Shown here: positions 7,237 to 11,466 of the stretch, one piece after another
Layout of the letters: every line of letters begins with the position of its first letter
Position numbering within the stretch: the stretch's first letter is position 1
Notes under the pieces: generated by a model
The model's input: only the letters and a program-made list of their open reading frames with translations
Told to the model about the DNA's origin: nothing
Database searches by the model: none
Translations under genes and position numbers: made by a program
Assembly (NCBI GenBank): GCA_028287035.1
Contig: JAQBQL010000039.1
Location: 1 to 11,466, forward strand
Source: Labilithrix sp.
GTDB lineage: Bacteria > Myxococcota > Polyangia > Polyangiales > Polyangiaceae
Direction: 5' to 3'
DNA: 11,466 bases

Positions 7237-8380
7237 CTAGTCGGCGTCGACGTCCTCGGAGACGCCGCCCTTCTTCAGGTTCCCGCCCGCGGCCGCGAGC
7301 AAGTACGACTCGATGAACGGATCGAGGTCGCCATCGAGGACGCCGTCGACGTTGCCGACTTCATACGCGGTGCGGAGATCCTTCACGAGGCGGTACGGCG
7401 CGAGGACGTAGCTGCGGATCTGGTTTCCCCAGCCGATCTGCGTCTTCGTCGCCTGGTAGGCGTTCGCGACTTCTTCGCGGCGCTGCATCTCCTGCTCGTA
7501 GAGCTTCGCCTTCACCATCTTCAGCGCGGTGCGCCGGTTCTGGAGCTGCGAGCGCTCGGCGCGGCACACGACGACGATGCCGGACGGGATGTGCTTCATG
7601 CGCACCGCGGTCTCGACCTTGTTGACGTTCTGACCGCCCTTGCCGCCGGCGCGCATGGTCGTCGTCTCGAGGTCCTCGTCCTTCACGACGATGTCGATCT
7701 CGTCCTCGATGTCGGGCGTGACCTCGACCGCCGCGAAGGCGGTCTGACGCCGGGCGTTCGCATCGAACGGAGAGATCCGGACGAGCCGGTGGACGCCGAT
7801 CTCGCTCCGCAGGTAGCCGAACGCGTGATCGCCGGCGACCGTGAAGGAGACGCTGTTGATCCCCGCCTCGTCGCCGTCCTCGAAGTCGACGATCTCGGTC
7901 TTGTACCCGCGCCGCTCGCAGAAGCGCATGTACATGCGCATGAGCATCTGTCCCCAGTCCTTCGCGTCGACGCCGCCGGCGCCGGGATGGATGGAGAGGA
8001 TCGCGTTGGCGTGATCGACCTGACCGGAGAGCATGCGGCCGAGCTCGGCCTTGCGGAGACGGGCCTCGAGCGCGGGGAGCTGCGTCGCGATCTCGTCGAT
8101 GATGCTCTCGTCCTTCTCGGAGGCACCCAGCTCGAGCATCTCGGCGCTGTCCGTGATGTCGCGCGTGAGCTTCTCGATCATCTCGACGGTCGTCTCGAGA
8201 CCGGAGCGTTTGCGGTTCACCGCCTGCGCCTTCTTGGCGTCATCCCAGAATCCTGGGGCCATCGTCGACTCGTTGAGCCGATTGATGTCGTCCTTCAGCT
8301 TCGGGACGTCAAAGATGCCCCCTTAGCGTCGTAAGGCGCTTTTGGAGGTCCTCGAGCTTCAGTCGCGACTCGGAAAGCAT
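7237..8380 (-). CDS. prfB: Peptide chain release factor 2, with programmed +1 frameshift
   Basis: The product is 380 residues after frameshifting. Codons 1-23 run from the ATG at 8380-8378 to CTT at 8314-8312. The ribosome then skips T8311 and continues from GAC at 8310-8308 to the TAG at 7237. RF2 is identified by the SPF stop-codon recognition motif (residues 203-205; UGA/UAA reading) and the GGQ peptidyl-hydrolysis motif (248-250) in [19 protein letters not shown]2 releases finished proteins at UGA and UAA in the cytosol. Ordinary gene calling would start at the internal ATG at 8262 and lose 39 residues. The N-terminal peptide LRGHL|DV parallels LRGYL|D of Escherichia coli RF2. It is followed closely by a small lipoprotein gene. 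Confidence 0.95.
8308..8323 (-). promoter_or_regulatory. Programmed +1 frameshift site of prfB (RF2 autoregulation)
   Basis: Read on the minus strand the site is AGG GGG CAT CTT TGA C. It has an internal Shine-Dalgarno-like AGGGGG, a 3-base spacer, the slippery CTT codon and an in-frame UGA followed by C. It differs from the E. coli site only in the spacer (CAT for TAT). Low RF2 makes the ribosome pause at UGA and slip +1, so RF2 controls its own level. Confidence 0.95.
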
Positions 8381-8452
8381 GGTCAGAGCAATGGCACGCG
8401 CCCCGGGAAGCCGTCAAGCGGCGCCGCGACGCCGCCCGCGAATCTCGTTCGC

Positions 8453-8478
8453 GTCCGGAGCGCTAGGCTGCTCCGGAC
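8453..8478 (+). promoter_or_regulatory. Inverted repeat enclosing a -10-like box before the ChaN gene
   Basis: GTCCGGAGC (8453-8461) and GCTCCGGAC (8470-8478) are a perfect 9-base inverted repeat with an 8-base centre holding TAGGCT (8464-8469). The right arm ends one base before the ATG at 8480. It could be a repressor operator over the -10, or, if transcribed, a hairpin blocking the start codon. The divergent prfB start is 99 bases away. On the minus strand TTGACG (8417-8412) is a possible prfB -35, but the matching -10 is poor. Confidence 0.45.
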
Positions 8479-8479
8479 C

Positions 8480-9505
8480 ATGCGCTCCTTGCTCGCTCGT
8501 GCGGTCCGGCTCGCCCTTCCGTCGGTGCTCGTCGGCCTCGCCTCGTGCTCCGCGCCCGGAGCGCCGCCGCGCGCCGGAGCTGCCTCGTCGGCGCCCGCTC
8601 GCGCGGCGGGGCCGGTGGTGTGGACGACCACGCTCGATCGCGATCACCCGCTCGTCGGGCGCATCTGGAGCGCGCGCTCGGCAGGGTTCGCGCCGGAGGC
8701 CGACGTGCTCGCGGCGCTGCACGGCTACGTCCTGCTCGGGGAGAAGCACGACAACCGCGATCACCACGCGCTCCAGGCGCGCATGCTCCGCGCGATGGTC
8801 GCGGCGGGCCGCACGCCCGTGGTGGCGTTCGAGATGTTCGACACGGACGACCAGGCGGCGATCGATGCGTCACGTCGGGACCATCCGCGCGACGCCGCCG
8901 CCCTCGCCGCCGCGGTCTCGTGGGAGAAGTCGGGGTGGCCGCCGTGGAGCGACTACGAGCCCATCGCACGCGTGGCGCTCGACCACGACCTCCGGATCGT
9001 GGCGACGGGGCTCCCGCGCTCGCGGATGCGCGCGCTCACCAGGCCCGCGGCGGGGCGCGATGCCGACGGAGGCGCGGTCGAAGCGCCGATCGACGAGGGC
9101 GTCGCGCTCACCCACGCGCAGGAGGAGTCGCTCCGCGAGGAGCTTCGCGAGAGCCACTGCGGGCACCTGCCGGAGGCGCACCTCGGCGCCATGATCCGTT
9201 TCCAGCGGGTGCGTGATGCGGCGATGGCCACCGCATTGACGAAGGCGGCCAGCGGGAGCCCGGCCGATGCCGTGCTCGTCGCGGGCACCGGGCACACGCG
9301 ACGCGATCGAGGCGCAGGCGCCGACCTCGCGGCGCGCGACCCGCAGCGCGCGCTCGTGAGCATCGCCTTCGCGGAGGTCGAGAAGGGCAAGGACGACCCG
9401 CGCGCCTATGCGGCCCGCTGGAACACGTCTTCGCTGCCCTTCGACTACGTGTGGTTCACGCCGCGCGCGACCGACGAGGATCCGTGCGCGGCGTTCGCGC
9501 ATTGA
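8480..9505 (+). CDS. ChaN-family lipoprotein (haem-binding uptake fold)
   Basis: The product is 341 residues. The signal peptide ends in GLASC (lipid Cys23), and residues 24-45 form an Ala/Pro linker. ChaN-family signatures follow: LLGEKHDNRDHHALQARML (85-103), VVAFEMFDTDDQ (114-125), the conserved HCGHLPEAHLGAM (226-238), FQRVRDAAMA (241-250) and VLVAGTGHTRRDRGA (265-279). Campylobacter ChaN is a surface lipoprotein that binds haem and helps iron uptake; the haem ligands here cannot be assigned with certainty. No TonB receptor or iron transporter is adjacent, so an iron role is inferred from family only. The ATG at 8480 is favoured because the signal peptide begins there. The frame is open upstream to 8342, but that part is antisense to prfB. 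Confidence 0.87.
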   Translation: MRSLLARAVRLALPSVLVGLASCSAPGAPPRAGAASSAPARAAGPVVWTTTLDRDHPLVGRIWSARSAGFAPEADVLAALHGYVLLGEKHDNRDHHALQARMLRAMVAAGRTPVVAFEMFDTDDQAAIDASRRDHPRDAAALAAAVSWEKSGWPPWSDYEPIARVALDHDLRIVATGLPRSRMRALTRPAAGRDADGGAVEAPIDEGVALTHAQEESLREELRESHCGHLPEAHLGAMIRFQRVRDAAMATALTKAASGSPADAVLVAGTGHTRRDRGAGADLAARDPQRALVSIAFAEVEKGKDDPRAYAARWNTSSLPFDYVWFTPRATDEDPCAAFAH

Positions 9506-9515
9506 AGCGCCGCCG

Positions 9516-10571
9516 TCACTCCTCGAAGCAATAAAGATGGGCGAGCGTGCTGCAGGTCGACTGGTCCCATGCGGTCCACCCGCTGTTCGGCGCGGTCGTC
9601 CAGCCCGTGAGGCCGATGCTCGCGTCGCTCGCGTCGGTCCAGTCGCCGCACACTCCGTTGCTCGGGTCTTCCCCGTAGCGAAGCCCGTTGCTGCCGGTTC
9701 CGGTCCAGGCCTCGCCGCTGACCGGCGCCCCGCTCTCGTCGATGGAGAACGGCGCGTCGAGCGTGTAGCCCGGGCTGTAAACGTAGCTCGACAAGAGCCG
9801 GAACCACGAGGCTGCGACCTGCACGCCGTCCAGGCGGACGAACGCGCCGTCGTGCGCAAGGCGTGACGTCGGGGTCGCGACCGAGTCGCTCAGCCAGGCC
9901 CTGAACGTCTTGCCCGCGAGCGCGACGTTCGTGCTGGCCGCCGCCTGGCACTTCGCGTCGGCGCCGGCGATGCCGCCGAGGTTGCCGTCGAAGGTCTGCG
10001 AGGTGGTGAACACGAGTCGCGGCCGGACCGGGAGGACCGGCGCGCACACGTACGCGGTCTGGGTGATCTCGCCTGCGTCCAGCGCTCCGCTGTGGTTGCC
10101 ATCGACGCCGACGTCGATCTGCAGGCCGCCGAACGCGCAGTGCGTGTCGCCCATGGCGAGCGTCGTGAGCTTGATCAGGGAAGGCGCGCCGTTGGTCCCG
10201 TTGACACCCGGCACTCCGGCGTCGCCGGGTGACCCCGCGATGCCGGCCTGTCCCGCGATGCCGGCGCCCCCCGCGGGTCCCGTGGCGCCGGTCGCACCGG
10301 TCGCGCCGGTCTGGAACACCACGTCCGTCCACGACCCGCCGATGCAGGCGAGGAGCTTCTTCTCGTCGGCGACGTACGCGACCGTGGCCTCGCTCGCCGC
10401 GTCGCACACCGGGAGCTCGCCTCGCGTCCCGACACTCAGCTGAGCGAGCGAAACGGCCGTCGCAGGTCGCTCCGCCGCGCCGGCGCCCGCGTCAGCGGTG
10501 CACCCCGTGAGTGCGGCTACCGTCATCGAAGCCGCAGCCGTGAGCACCAGTCGCATCGCGATCGTTCGCAT
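9516..10571 (-). CDS. Collagen-repeat lipoprotein with endostatin-like/DUF1554 C-terminal domain
   Basis: The product is 351 residues. The signal peptide ends in ALTGC (lipid Cys24). Residues 50-85 (LPVCD..ATVAYV..KKLLACIGGSW) form a small two-cysteine module. Residues 89-130 are 14 uninterrupted Gly-X-Y triplets. Residues 131-178 (CAFGG....GVDGNHSGALDAGEITQTAYVC) are a two-cysteine module with an EF-hand-like DGNxSGxLD loop. Residues 186-351 begin VFTTSQTFDGNLGGIAGAD and end HLYCFEE, the pattern of the DUF1554 C-type-lectin-like domain. Cysteines 208, 308, 340 and 348 fall as in animal endostatin. A Shine-Dalgarno GGGAG lies 6 bases before the ATG. It is likely an outer-membrane surface protein. 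The ligand is unknown. Confidence 0.88.
   Translation of the reverse strand: MRTIAMRLVLTAAASMTVAALTGCTADAGAGAAERPATAVSLAQLSVGTRGELPVCDAASEATVAYVADEKKLLACIGGSWTDVVFQTGATGATGATGPAGGAGIAGQAGIAGSPGDAGVPGVNGTNGAPSLIKLTTLAMGDTHCAFGGLQIDVGVDGNHSGALDAGEITQTAYVCAPVLPVRPRLVFTTSQTFDGNLGGIAGADAKCQAAASTNVALAGKTFRAWLSDSVATPTSRLAHDGAFVRLDGVQVAASWFRLLSSYVYSPGYTLDAPFSIDESGAPVSGEAWTGTGSNGLRYGEDPSNGVCGDWTDASDASIGLTGWTTAPNSGWTAWDQSTCSTLAHLYCFEE
10182..10307 (-). repeat. Collagen-like Gly-X-Y repeat, 14 triplets
   Basis: The triplets begin with three GAT and GPA, and end GVP GVN GTN GAP. Proline is low for a bacterial collagen, and Ala, Thr and Ile are common. Bacterial collagens can form triple helices without hydroxyproline; 14 triplets is short, so trimer formation is plausible but not certain. 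Confidence 0.85.
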
Positions 10572-10577
10572 CGTTCA

Positions 10578-10582
10578 CTCCC
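10578..10582 (-). promoter_or_regulatory. Shine-Dalgarno site of the collagen-like lipoprotein gene
   Basis: GGGAG lies 6 bases before the ATG at 10571 and sets that start over the downstream in-frame Met6. This gene has no TAnnnT box close to its start, so its mRNA should have an ordinary leader, unlike several neighbours. Confidence 0.6.
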
Positions 10583-10627
10583 GAGGAAAAAGGCGGCCCC
10601 CACGGCCGAGGTGATGGAGAAGAACGT

Positions 10628-10637
10628 CGCAGCTGCG
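10628..10637. promoter_or_regulatory. Palindrome in the divergent intergenic region
   Basis: CGCAGCTGCG is a perfect 10-base palindrome in the 125-base gap between the divergent collagen-like and proline-rich lipoprotein genes. It is a possible regulator site. In such GC-rich DNA it could also be chance. Confidence 0.15.
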
Positions 10638-10681
10638 CGGAAGCTGAAGGTCCGCCGTGCCGATCGCCCGACGAAGCGGTG

Positions 10682-10690
10682 TATAAGGAA
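10682..10690 (+). promoter_or_regulatory. TATAAG -10-like box overlapping an AAGGAA Shine-Dalgarno-like site
   Basis: TATAAG (10682-10687) matches the -10 consensus at five of six bases and ends 9 bases before the ATG at 10697. AAGGAA (10685-10690) lies 6 bases before the same ATG and could be a ribosome binding site. Both cannot serve the same transcript, because a -10 box is not transcribed. No -35 was seen. Confidence 0.35.
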
Positions 10691-10696
10691 CGGCGG

Positions 10697-10942
10697 ATGC
10701 GGCGACCGACTCCCTGGACGTGGTTTTTCCTCCTCTCGGCGCCGCTGCCGCTCGCGACCGCGTGCGCCGAGACCCCCCCGACGCCCGTGACGAACCTCGT
10801 GCTCACGCCGCCACCGGCGCATCCGAGCCCCGACCCGCCGCCGGCACGTCCCATCCTCGTCGAGGATGCCGGAGCTGCGGAGGGCGGCGCCGAGGCTGGC
10901 GAGCTGCTCGACGGCGGCGGCATGCGCAACCCCTCGTTCTAG
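10697..10942 (+). CDS. Small proline-rich putative lipoprotein
   Basis: The product is 81 residues. The N-terminus MRRPTPWTWFFLLSAPLPLATAC is a signal peptide ending at a candidate lipid Cys23; the lipobox is weak, with Ala at -3. The mature part is proline-rich (TPPPAHPSPDPPP), then acidic and Gly/Ala-rich. It has no further cysteine and no recognisable domain, so it is probably disordered. The ATG at 10697 is preferred over the in-frame GTG at 10679 because the signal peptide begins there. No function is proposed. Its stop lies 8 bases from the stop of the convergent gene. Confidence 0.6.
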   Translation: MRRPTPWTWFFLLSAPLPLATACAETPPTPVTNLVLTPPPAHPSPDPPPARPILVEDAGAAEGGAEAGELLDGGGMRNPSF

Positions 10943-10972
10943 CCCGCTGGCTAGAGCGGCTGACCAGCGGGC
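10942..10972. terminator. Inverted repeat between convergent genes, possible bidirectional terminator
   Basis: GCCCGCTGG (10942-10950) and CCAGCGGGC (10964-10972) form a perfect 9-base stem with a 13-base loop. It starts in the stop codon of the plus gene, and the loop holds the stop of the minus gene. The position suits a shared terminator, but neither strand has a T-tract. Confidence 0.35.
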
Positions 10973-11466
10973 GGCGGCCCCGCGGTGACGCTCTTCGGGC
11001 GGGCCGAGGTGAACCAGCCGCCGGTGAGCACGTCGAGCGTGGCCTCTGCCTCGACGACGCGGAGCGCCGCCTCCAGCTCGTCGCGCGAGGGACGTCCCGG
11101 CGGCTCGCGCGCCTCACGCGAGGCGGCCTGGGCGTAGCGCAGCTCGACGGAGGCGCGGCTCCACTGGAAGAGCGCCTCGAGGGTGCGAGCGGCGACCCGC
11201 ATCCTGGCGTCGTGGTGCTCGAGGCGGAGCCGCTCGAACGAGGGCTCGTCGTCCGCGTAGAGCACCCGATCCAGGCGCCAGGTGAGCCGCGCCTCGAGCC
11301 CCACGTTCGCCGCCGTCGAGTCCTTCAGCCGGCTCGTGTCGGTGGAGGCGTCGGTCGAGAGCCGCTGATCGTCGTAGCGGGTCGCCCGCAGGCGCGCCTC
11401 CGGAAGGAGCGCGCTCCAGCGCGCCCGCGACACGATGCCGTCGAGGCGCGCGTCGTCGGGCGCCAG
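10951..11466 (-). CDS. Unrecognised envelope-associated protein, partial (N-terminus off window)
   Basis: The frame is open from the right edge to the TAG at 10951, giving 171 C-terminal residues. The GTG at 11433 is inside the frame and is unlikely to be the start, because coding continues to the edge. Near the beginning is ARWSALLPEARLRATRYDD, then LEARLTWRLDRVLYADDEPSFERLRLEHHDARMRVAARTLEALFQW, then a helical, heavily charged stretch. It ends with EAEATLDVLTGGWF and a Pro/Gly tail. The first part has the alternating Arg/Leu look of periplasmic or outer-membrane strand regions, and the middle looks helical. I recall similar unnamed proteins in myxobacteria, but no function. A signal peptide, if any, lies outside the window. 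Confidence 0.7.
   Translation of the reverse strand: MAPDDARLDGIVSRARWSALLPEARLRATRYDDQRLSTDASTDTSRLKDSTAANVGLEARLTWRLDRVLYADDEPSFERLRLEHHDARMRVAARTLEALFQWSRASVELRYAQAASREAREPPGRPSRDELEAALRVVEAEATLDVLTGGWFTSARPKSVTAGPPPAGQPL

Noticed and set aside
7237..8380. prfB as a pseudogene or sequencing error because of the frame break
   Set aside because: The break is exactly at the known AGGGGG-N3-CTT-TGA-C recoding site, and the +1 product is a complete RF2.
1..11466. Mobile element, phage, toxin-antitoxin or defence system
   Set aside because: No transposase, integrase, terminal repeats, nuclease or toxin-like gene was found, and base composition is even throughout.

Overview
The window is GC-rich DNA with dense coding and short intergenic gaps. 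It looks like a Myxococcota (deltaproteobacterial) chromosome, most likely of the Polyangia type. The reasons are the many lipoproteins, an OmpA protein with thrombospondin type 3 repeats, an AgmX/PglI-type C-terminal domain protein and a collagen-like lipoprotein. That placement is an inference from gene style; there is no rRNA or other taxonomic marker here. No mobile element, tRNA, rRNA or CRISPR array was seen, and no stretch over 300 bases lacks a gene.

Layout. Positions 1-1280 (minus) hold the N-terminal 426 residues of a membrane-anchored envelope protein with an Ig-like domain. It is divergent from a large OmpA-family protein (1362-3353, plus), followed by a hairpin and a GFA-family zinc protein (3427-3882, plus). 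Convergent to these is a three-gene minus-strand unit: ROK sugar kinase (6483-5515), a membrane protein of unknown function (5493-4807) and an HTTM/gamma-carboxylase-like membrane protein (4810-3902). The last two overlap by 4 bases. A small AgmX-like lipoprotein (6550-6933, plus) is divergent from the kinase. It converges on a prfB plus small cysteine-lipoprotein pair (minus). prfB (8380-7237) carries a canonical programmed +1 frameshift at codon 24. Divergent from prfB is a ChaN-family lipoprotein (8480-9505, plus). It converges on a 351-residue lipoprotein with 14 collagen triplets and an endostatin-like C-terminal domain (10571-9516, minus). A short proline-rich lipoprotein (10697-10942, plus) and the C-terminal part of an unrecognised protein (minus, running off the right edge) close the window.

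Together the genes are housekeeping translation termination (RF2), sugar phosphorylation and many cell-envelope proteins. At least seven products have export signals and five look like lipoproteins. None of the five has Asp after the lipid cysteine, so outer-membrane location is plausible.

Three things stand out. First, a bacterial lipoprotein has collagen repeats upstream of a domain that keeps the four-cysteine pattern of animal endostatin. Second, six of the transcription-unit-leading genes have a TAnnnT -10-like box only 6-10 bases before the start codon, suggesting leaderless or near-leaderless mRNAs. Third, at three of these boxes a perfect inverted repeat of unrelated sequence surrounds or overlaps the box.
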